A program made the translations under genes and the position numbers. The notes beneath the pieces are model-generated. The model did no database searches and was not told the DNA's origin. It saw only the letters and a list, made by a program, of their open reading frames with translations. Below, one piece after another: positions 1 through 5,865 of a DNA stretch of 6,690 bases. This DNA is from Actinomycetota bacterium (GTDB taxonomy: Bacteria > Actinomycetota > Thermoleophilia > Solirubrobacterales > Solirubrobacteraceae), in NCBI GenBank assembly GCA_019348575.1, contig JAHWJE010000090.1, forward strand, positions 1 through 6,690, written 5' to 3'. Each line of letters opens with the position of its first letter. Position 1 is the first letter of the stretch.

Positions 1-240
1 GCCGGTCAGCCAGTGAAAGCCCTTAGCGCCGCTGCGGTTGACGGCCGCCTTGGTGACGGCGAACGTCGCTCCCTGTAACGCCGCCGCTCCCAGCACCTTG
101 CCCCAGGAGGACTCCTCGGTCGTGGGCTTCGGCGGCTCACGGTCGTCGATGTGGCCCCAGACCTGGTTGAAGACCTGCCGCGCAAGGATGCCCGCGATGA
201 CGCCGATGACGATCCCGAAGGGCTTGTAGAGAAGCTTCAT
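1..240 (-). CDS. DUF4235-family small membrane protein (partial, C-terminus outside window)
   Basis: Reading the minus strand from the ATG at 240 gives 80 uninterrupted codons to the window edge, so the C-terminus is missing. The protein begins MKLLYKPFGIVIGVIAGILA, a short basic start followed by a hydrophobic helix (about residues 6-20). It continues with RQVFNQVWGHIDD, a proline-rich PPKPTTEE linker, and then WGKVLGAAALQGATFAVTKAAVNR, a second amphipathic or weakly hydrophobic helix. This order (KLLYKP start, glycine-rich helix, W-IDD, then a helix with AALQGATFA) is what I recall of the actinobacterial DUF4235 family, whose members are about 80-100 residues and have no known function. A small inner-membrane protein is inferred. 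It is transcribed divergently from the gene at 298. A -10-like TACTCT lies 8 nt upstream of the ATG and no strong Shine-Dalgarno is visible, so the mRNA may be leaderless. The family call is from memory of the pattern, without a profile search. Confidence 0.8.
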   Translation of the reverse strand, partial: MKLLYKPFGIVIGVIAGILARQVFNQVWGHIDDREPPKPTTEESSWGKVLGAAALQGATFAVTKAAVNRSGAKGFHWLTG

Positions 241-248
241 GCTTGCGG

Positions 249-254
249 AGAGTA
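249..254 (-). promoter_or_regulatory. Putative -10 hexamer TACTCT for the DUF4235-like gene
   Basis: On the minus strand TACTCT fits the actinobacterial TANNNT -10 pattern and ends 8 nt before the ATG at 240. Transcription starting 6-8 nt downstream would begin at or next to the start codon. No convincing -35 element is visible. Confidence 0.35.
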
Positions 255-284
255 CCCCCGGCGCGTCACCATGAGTCGGAATCC

Positions 285-292
285 ACGGAGGG
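285..292 (+). promoter_or_regulatory. Shine-Dalgarno ACGGAGGG that sets the start at 298
   Basis: ACGGAGGG lies 5 nt before ATG 298. It decides between this ATG and the in-frame ATG at 271 (or the still longer frame from 151, which would overlap the opposite-strand gene). It is one of only two strong ribosome binding sites in the window. Confidence 0.7.
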
Positions 293-297
293 CTGAC

Positions 298-996
298 ATG
301 ACCGATGCCGACGATCTGCTCCAGCGCGCGCTCACCGATGCCGCAGCGTGCGCGGCCGTCGCCCTCAAGGTCTCCGAGCTTCCGCTGTCCGACGCGCTGA
401 CAGTCATCTTCCACGGCCGTCGCGACCTCGGCACGCTGCAGACGTACGTCACGAACGGCGGCCGCGGCGCCGGCTCGGCCGTCGGCGCGTCCGAGCTGCT
501 GCGCGTCCCCTGCGATCTGGACCTCGCGTACGCCGCGAGCCGCGACGAGGCCGAGGAGCTCTACGCCGCCCAGGCGCGCGCGCTGCGCGACGCGATCGTC
601 GCCGCCGACAACGTGCTCGCCGTCTGGGCCGGTCCGCTGGCGAGCGCGACCGGCGGCGACGTCGCCGTCGACCGCTCGATCGAGCTCGACGTCAAGCTGC
701 CCGCCCACCGCCTGATGCCCGTCGCGCTGTCCGCGCCCGAGCGGCGGCTGTTCGTCGCCGCGGTCTGCGGTGCGCGCACGCTCGCCGAGGGCCGCCCGCC
801 GCTGGGCATCGTCTGCGCCCAGCAGGATCTCGCGCACGTCTACCAGCTGTCCGACGACCCGGAGAGCTGCCTCGAGGACTTCGAGGAGCGCGCAGCCGAG
901 CACGCGCGCCGCACCGCGGAGTGGCTCGACCGCCAGGACGCGTCGGTCATGCGCTTCCTCGAGCTCAACGACGACGACTTCCACCGCGCCGGCTGA
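298..996 (+). CDS. Hypothetical protein, 232 aa
   Basis: I do not recognise this protein. It starts MTDADDLLQRALTDAAACAA and ends LELNDDDFHRAG, and is acidic overall. It has no signal peptide or membrane segment, so a cytoplasmic location is likely. Visible parts: an N-terminal alanine-rich helix (residues 1-25); a possible strand-rich part with TVIFHGRRDLGTLQTYV (35-51) and a glycine-rich NGGRGAGSAVG loop (53-63); a long charged helix with SRDEAEELYAAQARALRDAI (81-100); a middle part with DRSIELDVKLPAHRLMPV (125-142); and a C-terminal charged helix (about 186-222). There are five cysteines (18, 72, 157, 173, 191) with no CxxC pair. Third codon positions are almost all G or C, which supports real coding. 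The start is fixed by ACGGAGGG 5 nt upstream. The next gene begins 20 nt after the stop, so the two may be co-transcribed. No function is proposed. Confidence 0.8.
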   Translation: MTDADDLLQRALTDAAACAAVALKVSELPLSDALTVIFHGRRDLGTLQTYVTNGGRGAGSAVGASELLRVPCDLDLAYAASRDEAEELYAAQARALRDAIVAADNVLAVWAGPLASATGGDVAVDRSIELDVKLPAHRLMPVALSAPERRLFVAAVCGARTLAEGRPPLGIVCAQQDLAHVYQLSDDPESCLEDFEERAAEHARRTAEWLDRQDASVMRFLELNDDDFHRAG

Positions 997-1003
997 CAGC
1001 GAC

Positions 1004-1009
1004 CACAAT
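1004..1009 (+). promoter_or_regulatory. Putative -10 hexamer CACAAT just before the GTG at 1017
   Basis: CACAAT (near TANNNT) ends 7 nt before GTG 1017, so a transcript could begin on that GTG. The in-frame ATG at 1008 overlaps this hexamer and has no ribosome binding site, which favours the GTG as start. No clear -35 is visible. This rests on spacing alone. Confidence 0.25.
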
Positions 1010-1016
1010 GGGCGCC

Positions 1017-1469
1017 GTGAAGCGCCCGCTCCTCATCGCAGCCGCCGTCGTCGCACTGCTCGTCGCCAGCTTCTTCGTCGCGCGCTGGCTCAACAACGAC
1101 AGCGTCGAGCGCGCCAAGGTCACGAAGCTGCTGGAGGCGCAGATCCGCGGCGATGCGGACGCGATGCTGCGCCGCCTGGAGGGGTGCGAGGATGCGGCGT
1201 GCGTGGCGGTCGTGCGCCGCAACGCCGCGCGCCTGCGCGCCGCCGGCGAGCTGAAGATCCCGCTCTACCAGTCCCAGACGGCGCGCGCGCTCTCCTCCAG
1301 CACGCGCTTCACGCGGGTCGTCTGGTTCACCCCGGGCCGCCTGACGACCGTGCAATGCGTGCTCGTGCGGCGCGAGGGCGACGTGTTCGCCGGGATGACC
1401 GTTAGCCTCCTGCGCGTCACAGCCCCGATCGGCCGCCAGTCGAGCTGCCCGCCCAACCCGGCGGTATGA
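1017..1469 (+). CDS. Hypothetical membrane-anchored or exported protein, 150 aa
   Basis: I do not recognise a family. From the GTG the protein begins with a two-residue basic start (KR) and a hydrophobic helix at about residues 4-24 (LLIAAAVVALLVASFFVA), so it is a single-pass membrane anchor or uncleaved signal with the rest outside the cell. There is no lipobox cysteine. The outer part begins with a charged helix (VERAKVTKLLEAQIRGDADAMLRRLEGC, about 30-57), followed by mixed strands (TRFTRVVWFTPG, TVQCVLVRREGDVFAGMTVSLLRV). The helix-then-strands pattern loosely resembles NTF2-like or other small exported domains, but this is only an impression. Four cysteines (57, 62, 114, 144) could form two disulfides. 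Either the ATG at 1008 (three more residues) or the GTG at 1017 could be the start; I chose the GTG because a -10-like element overlaps the ATG. The glycosidase follows after 27 nt in the same frame, which suggests co-expression. Confidence 0.7.
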   Translation: MKRPLLIAAAVVALLVASFFVARWLNNDSVERAKVTKLLEAQIRGDADAMLRRLEGCEDAACVAVVRRNAARLRAAGELKIPLYQSQTARALSSSTRFTRVVWFTPGRLTTVQCVLVRREGDVFAGMTVSLLRVTAPIGRQSSCPPNPAV

Positions 1470-1500
1470 GCACAACTCGCGACCGCAGGCGGTGTTGTGC
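1470..1500. repeat. Inverted repeat GCACAAC-N17-GTTGTGC overlapping the glycosidase start
   Basis: The left arm GCACAAC (1470-1476) and right arm GTTGTGC (1494-1500) are perfect 7-bp complements with 17 nt between them. The right arm contains GTG 1497, the first possible start codon of the glycosidase. The arms could form an RNA stem covering that codon, or be half-sites of a DNA operator (centres 24 bp apart). Both roles are inference; a 7-bp repeat could also arise by chance. Confidence 0.35.
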
Positions 1501-3386
1501 GCCGACGAATGCACCGCCTGCTCGCACCCACGCTCACGCTCGCTCTGCTCGCCGCCCTGGCGTGCGCAGCGCCGGCGCTCGCCGCCGCTGACGGGATCAC
1601 GCGCGGAACCGTCTACAAGGACGGGCCCGACAACCGCTACCTGCTCGGGGGCGAGTGGTTGTTTCGGCTCGACAACGGCCAGGGCCTCAACCAGCGCTTC
1701 CAGCGCCAGACGACGACCGACGGCTGGGCGAAGATCACCGTCCCGAACGCCTGGAACGTCGGCGACCACTCCGCCGAGTCGATGACCGGGACCGTCGCGT
1801 GGTATCGCAAGGACTTCCGCCTGCCCGACCGGCGCTCGCGAATGGACTGGCTCGTGCGCTTCGAGTCGGTCAACTACCGCGCGCAGGTCTGGCTCAACGG
1901 CCGCCCGATCGGGCGCAACACCGGCGCCCACCTGCCGTGGGACCTGCGCCTGCCGCGCAGCCTGCTCAGGCGCAAGGGCACCAATCGTCTCGTCGTGCGC
2001 GTCGACAACCGGCGCCTGCCGACCGACTTCCCCCCCTCGGGGCTCACCGGCTTCGGCGGTCCGGCGGGCGGCTGGTGGAACTACGGCGGGCTGCTGCGCG
2101 AGGTCTACCTGCAGCGCGTCGACCGCGTCGATATCACGAGCGTCGTCGTGCGACCCGAGCTGCGCTGCGCGACGTGCACGGCGAGCGTGCTGGCGCGCGT
2201 CGTCGTGCGCAACTACGGCGACGATCCGACGACGGTGCGGATCAGCGGCCGTTTCGGTCGCCGGGCGATCAACCTCGGCAGCCGGCGCGTGGGCGCGAAC
2301 GGCTTCGCGAGCTTCGACACGCGCCTGCGCGTCGCCCGGCCGCGGCTCTGGTCGCCGGCCCGCCCGTACCTGTATCCGGTGCGCTTCACCGTCCGCGCCG
2401 GCGACCGCCGTGTGATCGGATACCGGCTGTCGAGCGGCATCCGCTCGATCAAGATCGCCGGCGGCCGCATGATGCTCAACGGCCGTGCGGTCAGCCTGCG
2501 CGGGGTCGGCCTGCACGAAGACTCGCTCGAAGCGGGCTCTGCGATCGACAGCGCACGCCGCGCCGAGATCGTCGCGCAGGCCAAGGAGCTCGGTGGGACG
2601 GTGCTGCGCTCGCACTACCCGCTGCATCCGGAGCTGCACGAGCTCGCCGATCGCGAGGGGCTGCTCGTCTGGTCGGAGATTCCCGTCTACTCCGTCAAGA
2701 ACCGCGATCTCAGGGGCTCGACGGTGCGCAAGCGGGCGGTGCGGGAGCTCGAGAAGAACATCGTCGCCAACCAGAACCACCCGTCGGTGATGCTGTGGTC
2801 GATCGCCAACGAGCTGTCGTCGCGGCCCAACCGCGCGCAGCGGCTCTACATCGAAAGCGCCGCGCGCCAGGCGCGGGCGCTGGACCCGACGCGACCGGTC
2901 GCGATCGCGATCGCCGGCTATCCGCTGGCCGGCTGCCGCCCGGAGTACGCCGCGCTCGACGTCATCGGCATCAACGACTACTTCGGCTGGTACCCCGGCC
3001 CGAACGGCCAGATCGCCGACCGCGAGGCGCTGTCGGGGTATCTCGACGCGATGCGCGCCTGCCATCGCGACAAGGCGCTCTTCGTGTCGGAGTTCGGGGC
3101 GGAGGCCAATCGCTCGGGCCCGGTCCAGGAGAAGGGCACCTACGAGTTCCAGCAGGACTTCGTGAACTACCACCTGGCGATCCACGGGTCGAAGCCGTGG
3201 CTGAGCGGGTCGCTGTACTGGACGCTGCAGGAGTTCCGCGTGCGCCCGAACTGGGAGGGCGGCAACCCGCGCCCGAACCCGCCGATCCACGAGAAGGGGC
3301 TGCTGCGCTTCGACGGGTCCAAGAAGCCGGCCTGGTTCGACGTGCAGCGGCTGTTCGCCGCGACGCCGCAGCTCGGCGGGCCGTAG
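1497..3386 (+). CDS. Secreted glycoside hydrolase family 2 (beta-glucuronidase/beta-galactosidase-like), 629 aa
   Basis: A retaining glycosidase predicted to act outside the cell. A signal peptide covers about residues 1-31: basic RRRMHR, a leucine/alanine core, then an AxA site near PALAAADG. The GH2 domain order is complete: an N-terminal jelly-roll sugar-binding domain (about 45-205, with VWLNGRPIGRNTGAHLPWDL), an immunoglobulin-like domain (about 210-310) and a TIM barrel (about 315-620). Barrel motifs are RGVGLHEDS (335-343), LRSHYPLHPE (370-379) and NHPSVMLWSIANE (427-439), with acid/base Glu439, NDYFGWY (493-499), and SEFGAEA with nucleophile Glu532. The 93-residue spacing matches Glu413/Glu504 of E. 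coli GusA. Near the C-terminus HEKG (598-601) stands where glucuronidases have NxKG, so one uronate-binding residue differs and the true substrate is open. GTG 1497 has weak AGGCGG upstream; ATG 1509 is an alternative that leaves the signal peptide intact. The preceding small gene ends 27 nt upstream. Confidence 0.92.
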   Translation: MRRRMHRLLAPTLTLALLAALACAAPALAAADGITRGTVYKDGPDNRYLLGGEWLFRLDNGQGLNQRFQRQTTTDGWAKITVPNAWNVGDHSAESMTGTVAWYRKDFRLPDRRSRMDWLVRFESVNYRAQVWLNGRPIGRNTGAHLPWDLRLPRSLLRRKGTNRLVVRVDNRRLPTDFPPSGLTGFGGPAGGWWNYGGLLREVYLQRVDRVDITSVVVRPELRCATCTASVLARVVVRNYGDDPTTVRISGRFGRRAINLGSRRVGANGFASFDTRLRVARPRLWSPARPYLYPVRFTVRAGDRRVIGYRLSSGIRSIKIAGGRMMLNGRAVSLRGVGLHEDSLEAGSAIDSARRAEIVAQAKELGGTVLRSHYPLHPELHELADREGLLVWSEIPVYSVKNRDLRGSTVRKRAVRELEKNIVANQNHPSVMLWSIANELSSRPNRAQRLYIESAARQARALDPTRPVAIAIAGYPLAGCRPEYAALDVIGINDYFGWYPGPNGQIADREALSGYLDAMRACHRDKALFVSEFGAEANRSGPVQEKGTYEFQQDFVNYHLAIHGSKPWLSGSLYWTLQEFRVRPNWEGGNPRPNPPIHEKGLLRFDGSKKPAWFDVQRLFAATPQLGGP

Positions 3387-3422
3387 GCCGCCGCGCGGCG
3401 CCGGCGCGCGCGACGCGTCCGC

Positions 3423-3428
3423 TACCCT
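3423..3428 (+). promoter_or_regulatory. Putative -10 hexamer TACCCT for rplY-pth
   Basis: TACCCT fits TANNNT and ends 11 nt before the rplY ATG at 3440, implying a 5' leader of only a few bases. The bases just before the ATG (CGCCGTCGCC) contain no Shine-Dalgarno, which fits leaderless initiation. The sequence upstream is pure GC with no recognisable -35. Confidence 0.45.
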
Positions 3429-3439
3429 TCGCCGTCGCC

Positions 3440-4132
3440 ATGGCATCGCAGACGACGAAGCTCTCCATCTCTCCGCGCGACCCCGAGGGCTCACGCGCCA
3501 CCCGCCGCCTGCGCCGCAGCGGCCGCGTTCCCGGAATCCTCTATGGCGGCGACGCCGAGCCGCTGCCCTTCAGCGTCGACGCGCGCGAGCTGCGCCACGC
3601 GCTCGCCGCCAGCGGCGCGGTGCTCGAGGTCTCCGACGGCGGCTCCGCCACGCCCGCGGTCCTCAAGAGCGCGCACTACCACCCCGTCCGCGGCGAGACG
3701 ATGCACGTCGACCTGCTGCGCGTGAACCTCAACGTCGCGATCCATGCGGTCGTGCCGCTCGAGCTCGTCGGCGGCGACGAGGCCCCCGGCGTCAAGGAGG
3801 GCGGCGTGCTCGAGCACATCACGCGCGAGCTGAACATCGAGGCGCTGCCGACCGCGATCCCGGAGTCGATCTCGCACGACGTCTCGGGCATGCAGATCAA
3901 CGACACGACCACGCTCGCCGAGCTGACCGCGCCGGCGGGGATCGCACTGCTCGACGACCTCGAGGAGACCGTGATCGCGACGCTGACGCCGCCGCGCCTG
4001 GAGACCGAGGACGACGAGATCGAGGCCGAGACCGGGATCGTCGGCGAGGGCGCCGGAGAGGCCGAGGGCTCGGCCGCCGACGCAGACGCGGGCGACGTGC
4101 CCGCCAACGCGGGCGACGCCTCCCGCGAGTAG
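3440..4132 (+). CDS. rplY: Large ribosomal subunit protein bL25, CTC/TL5 type, 230 aa
   Basis: bL25 binds 5S rRNA in the central protuberance of the 50S subunit; the long CTC/TL5 form is also called a general stress protein in Gram-positives. The N-terminal 5S-binding domain (about 6-95) carries TRRLRRSGRVPGILYGG (21-37) and HYHPVRGETMHVDLLRV (79-95), the usual family signatures. The C-terminal beta domain (about 98-187) carries GVKEGGVLEHITRELNIEALP (117-137) and PESISHDVSGMQINDTTTL (141-159). An acidic, alanine/glycine-rich tail (188-230) follows; such tails are common in actinobacterial members and vary in length. ATG 3440 is chosen because the conserved domain begins directly after it and a -10 element lies just upstream. 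The reading frame stays open far upstream through the glycosidase gene, but only as an out-of-frame shadow. pth follows after 9 nt, so the two form an operon. Confidence 0.96.
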   Translation: MASQTTKLSISPRDPEGSRATRRLRRSGRVPGILYGGDAEPLPFSVDARELRHALAASGAVLEVSDGGSATPAVLKSAHYHPVRGETMHVDLLRVNLNVAIHAVVPLELVGGDEAPGVKEGGVLEHITRELNIEALPTAIPESISHDVSGMQINDTTTLAELTAPAGIALLDDLEETVIATLTPPRLETEDDEIEAETGIVGEGAGEAEGSAADADAGDVPANAGDASRE

Positions 4133-4141
4133 CAGCCCGCC

Positions 4142-4732
4142 GTGCGCCTGCGCGGTCGCGGCGGGGGAGCGGGCGCGCCGATCGACTGGCTCGTCGTCGG
4201 CCTCGGGAACCCCGGCGCGCGCTACGCGGGAACGCCGCACAACGTCGGCTTCGAGGTCGCGAACCTGCTCGCCAGCCGCTGGGAGCTGCCGCGCGCCAAG
4301 ACGAAGTTCGCCGGCCTGCTGACCGAGGGACGGACCGGTCCCGGCGGGCCGCGCGTCGCCGTGCTGCTGCCGCAGACGTACATGAACGAGGCCGGCCGCT
4401 CGGTCGGCCCCGCGCGCGGGACCTACAAGCTCCCGCTCGAGCGCGTGCTCGTCATCCACGACGAGATCGACCTCCCGTTCGGCGCCGTGCGCGCCCGCAT
4501 CGGCGGCGGCCTCGCCGGACACAACGGCCTGAAGTCGCTGAAGGCCGAGCTCGGCTCGGCGGACTTCGCGCGCGTGCGCGTCGGCGTCGGCCGGCCGGAC
4601 TCGACCGACCCCGAGGTCGTCGCCGCCTACGTCCTCGGGGCGTTTCGCCAGCCCAAGGCCGAGGTCGCCGAGCTTGTCGCGGACGCGGCCCGCGCCGCCG
4701 AGGAGATCGTGCTCGGCCAGCGCGAGCTGTAG
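4142..4732 (+). CDS. pth: Peptidyl-tRNA hydrolase (bacterial Pth type), 196 aa
   Basis: Cytoplasmic esterase that frees tRNA from peptidyl-tRNAs dropped by stalled ribosomes. All family landmarks are visible: VVGLGNPGARYAGTPHNVGF (18-37) with Asn23 and catalytic His33, LLPQTYMNEAG (75-85) with Asn82, VIHDEIDLPFG (104-114) with Asp107, and GGGLAGHNGLKSL (121-133) with Asn128. These match E. coli Asn10, His20, Asn68, Asp93 and Asn114, shifted by 13-14 by a short basic, glycine-rich N-terminal extension. The residue before the catalytic HN is proline (TPHN), where E. coli has arginine (TRHN). Length is normal for the family. The GTG at 4142 is the only in-frame ATG or GTG start between the rplY stop (9 nt upstream, same frame) and the first motif. 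No clear Shine-Dalgarno is present, so translation is probably coupled to rplY. The stop is followed by a convergent minus-strand region. Confidence 0.96.
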   Translation: MRLRGRGGGAGAPIDWLVVGLGNPGARYAGTPHNVGFEVANLLASRWELPRAKTKFAGLLTEGRTGPGGPRVAVLLPQTYMNEAGRSVGPARGTYKLPLERVLVIHDEIDLPFGAVRARIGGGLAGHNGLKSLKAELGSADFARVRVGVGRPDSTDPEVVAAYVLGAFRQPKAEVAELVADAARAAEEIVLGQREL

Positions 4733-4743
4733 CGCGCTCTCGT

Positions 4744-4914
4744 TCAGGAAGGGGTGACGCCGGGACCGTCGTCGTCGAGCGCCGGACCGACGAGGATGAT
4801 CGTGTGCCGGTCGAGGGCGCGCTCGGCGACCGTCGCCGCGAGCTCGTCGAGACGGCACGTCATGACGACCTCGTCGTCGCCCCGCGAGACGCGGTGCGTG
4901 ATCGCGCACCGCGC
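4744..4914 (-). pseudogene. cobM: C-terminal remnant resembling precorrin-4 C11-methyltransferase (CobM)
   Basis: On the minus strand, 56 codons lie between an in-frame TAA (4917-4915) and a TGA (4746-4744). They use G or C in nearly every third position, like the real genes here. The translation includes ITHRVSRGDDEVVMTCRLDE, then LAATVAERALDR and HTIILVGPALDDDG. This follows the C-terminal end of precorrin-4 C11-methyltransferases as I remember it: (V)YRASWPDE..., G-TL-DIA..V, R-TALI-VGP-L. These are cobalamin-pathway enzymes that use S-adenosylmethionine. The rest of the enzyme (about 200 residues, including the GxGPG site) is absent: resemblance stops at the TAA, and the ferritin-like gene lies immediately beyond. 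I therefore read it as a truncated relic. Alternatives are a 39-residue small protein from the ATG at 4863 (GAGG 6 nt upstream), or a tail from a related tetrapyrrole methylase. The alignment is by eye. Confidence 0.45.
4890..4913. terminator. Stem-loop between convergent pth and ferritin-like genes
   Basis: CGCGGTGCG (4890-4898) and CGCACCGCG (4905-4913) form a perfect 9-bp stem with a 6-nt loop. It starts 15 nt past the ferritin-like stop codon on the minus strand, and about 160 nt past the pth stop on the plus strand. There is no T-run on either side, so it would be an I-shaped terminator of the kind proposed in actinobacteria, probably serving the ferritin-like gene. Confidence 0.5.
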
Positions 4915-4928
4915 TTACGCGCCCCCTG

Positions 4929-5753
4929 CTACGACAGCGTGAGCGTGTTGATCCCGACCTCGCCCGGGCTCGGGGTACGCGCCGCGACAGCGTCGTAGTC
5001 GTAGAAGGCGCCCGCCTTCGAGCCCTCCTTGCCGAAGCCGAAGCCGACCGACTCGAGGATCGTGACCGCGTCGGTGATCTTGTAGAACCCGCCCTGACCG
5101 GTCGTGGGCAGGCCGGGCACCTGCTCCTTCTGCCCGAACTTCATGAACGCGCGGTCGTTGCCCAGGCGGCCGAGCGACTGCAGCGCGAGCGCGCGGTGCA
5201 CCGCCTCGACACCCATGAACTCGGCGGCGAAGCGCGCGAACCGCGAGCCGCGAAGGCCGCCCGCACGGGCGAAGACGGTGCCGGCGAGGAGGTAGGCGTT
5301 GATGAAGATCTGATCGCCGACGACGAGCGTCGTGAGCAGGTTCTCGGCGCTGGCGAAGACCTCGTTCGGAACCCAGATGCGCTTCGTGACGGCCTTCGCG
5401 CCCACGGCCTCGGAGACGAGCGTGTCGTAGTGGATCTTCTCCTCCGCCGCCGCTGCGCGGATGTTCGCGAGCGTCACGCGATCGAGCGGCACGCGCTCGG
5501 CGCCGACCGTGTTGACGATCGTCGCGAGCACCTCCGCCGTCGCGGCGACGTTGACGATCGTCTCGACGTTGTTGGGCGCGTCGGTGATCGGCGACTTGGG
5601 CAGCTGGGCGTGCGCGGTCTGGGCCCAGCCGAGCATCCCCATCGACCCGAGCGCCACCGCGGCGCCGCCGACCAGCTGTCGCCGTGTCGCCGCGGGCTTG
5701 TCGCGGTGCTGCTCGTCGACGGACTGAAAGACCGTGTCCAGGAACTCCGGCAT
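4929..5753 (-). CDS. Exported ferritin-like domain protein with twin-arginine signal, 274 aa
   Basis: Residues 1-49 look like a Tat signal with a long N-region: ATRRQLVGG (twin Arg24-Arg25), a glycine/alanine/methionine hydrophobic stretch (28-44), and an AHA cleavage site with mature start near Gln50. The body fits the Ferritin_2 type of four-helix fold: helix 1 with AATAEVLATIVNTVG (Glu74), helix 2 with AAAAEEKIHYDTLVSEA (Glu105-x-x-His108), helix 3 with LLTTLVVGDQIFINAYLLAG (Asp147, or Glu137 just before it), and helix 4 with AAEFMGVEAVHRALALQSLG (Glu183-x-x-His186). The paired ExxH motifs are the expected di-metal ligands. A C-terminal part (about 200-274), with GFYKITDAVTILESVGFGFG, lies outside the core. 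Tat export of an already folded metalloprotein makes sense. Substrate and activity (iron storage, oxidation or other) are unknown. The ATG at 5753 has TAGGAGAA 7 nt upstream. It is convergent with pth and divergent from mfd. Confidence 0.87.
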   Translation of the reverse strand: MPEFLDTVFQSVDEQHRDKPAATRRQLVGGAAVALGSMGMLGWAQTAHAQLPKSPITDAPNNVETIVNVAATAEVLATIVNTVGAERVPLDRVTLANIRAAAAEEKIHYDTLVSEAVGAKAVTKRIWVPNEVFASAENLLTTLVVGDQIFINAYLLAGTVFARAGGLRGSRFARFAAEFMGVEAVHRALALQSLGRLGNDRAFMKFGQKEQVPGLPTTGQGGFYKITDAVTILESVGFGFGKEGSKAGAFYDYDAVAARTPSPGEVGINTLTLS

Positions 5754-5760
5754 CTGTGCG

Positions 5761-5768
5761 TTCTCCTA
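5761..5768 (-). promoter_or_regulatory. Shine-Dalgarno TAGGAGAA of the ferritin-like gene
   Basis: On the minus strand TAGGAGAA ends 7 nt before the ATG at 5753. This is a good match to the anti-Shine-Dalgarno and fixes the start, so this gene has a real 5' leader, unlike rplY. Confidence 0.7.
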
Positions 5769-5859
5769 CGGCTTCGGGTGCGGATCCTCAGTCGTTGCGT
5801 CGGCGCGTCCCCGTCCGGTTCACCGCGCGCGCGAAGCTGGCGCTCGGACACTCCGCTCC

Positions 5860-5865
5860 TACACT
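5860..5865 (+). promoter_or_regulatory. Putative -10 hexamer TACACT upstream of mfd
   Basis: TACACT fits TANNNT and lies in the 156-bp divergent spacer (5754-5909) between the ferritin-like gene and mfd. It would give a leader of about 38 nt. A -35 is not clear; CTGGCG at 5837-5842 has the right spacing (17 bp) but matches poorly. I see nothing else certain in this spacer, including no clear promoter for the minus-strand gene. Confidence 0.35.

Noticed and set aside
151..297. Longer start for the 232-residue protein
   Set aside because: The extension would overlap the opposite-strand DUF4235-like gene and its promoter. ATG 298 has a strong Shine-Dalgarno; ATG 271 has none.
3389..3400. 12-bp palindrome CGCCGCGCGGCG after the glycosidase stop as a terminator
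   Set aside because: With a 4-nt loop only 4 bp of stem remain and there is no T-run. Such strings are common by chance in GC-only sequence.
1655..3439. Upstream in-frame extension of rplY through the glycosidase gene
   Set aside because: The extension is an arginine/proline-rich shadow of the GH2 frame. bL25 homology begins right at ATG 3440, with a -10 element just before it.
840..3494. Long minus-strand open frame (884 codons) opposite the glycosidase and its upstream genes
   Set aside because: Arginine/alanine/valine-rich translation without domains, lying antisense to a GH2 gene with clear motifs. Long antisense frames are expected at this GC content.
3491..4909. 472-codon minus-strand frame opposite rplY and pth
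   Set aside because: It is antisense to two genes with unmistakable family motifs, and its translation is low-complexity. It is in a different frame from the CobM-like remnant.
4754..4998. Small plus-strand frames between pth and the ferritin-like gene
   Set aside because: Serine/arginine-rich readings complementary to the minus-strand methylase-like frame, without ribosome binding sites or recognisable motifs.
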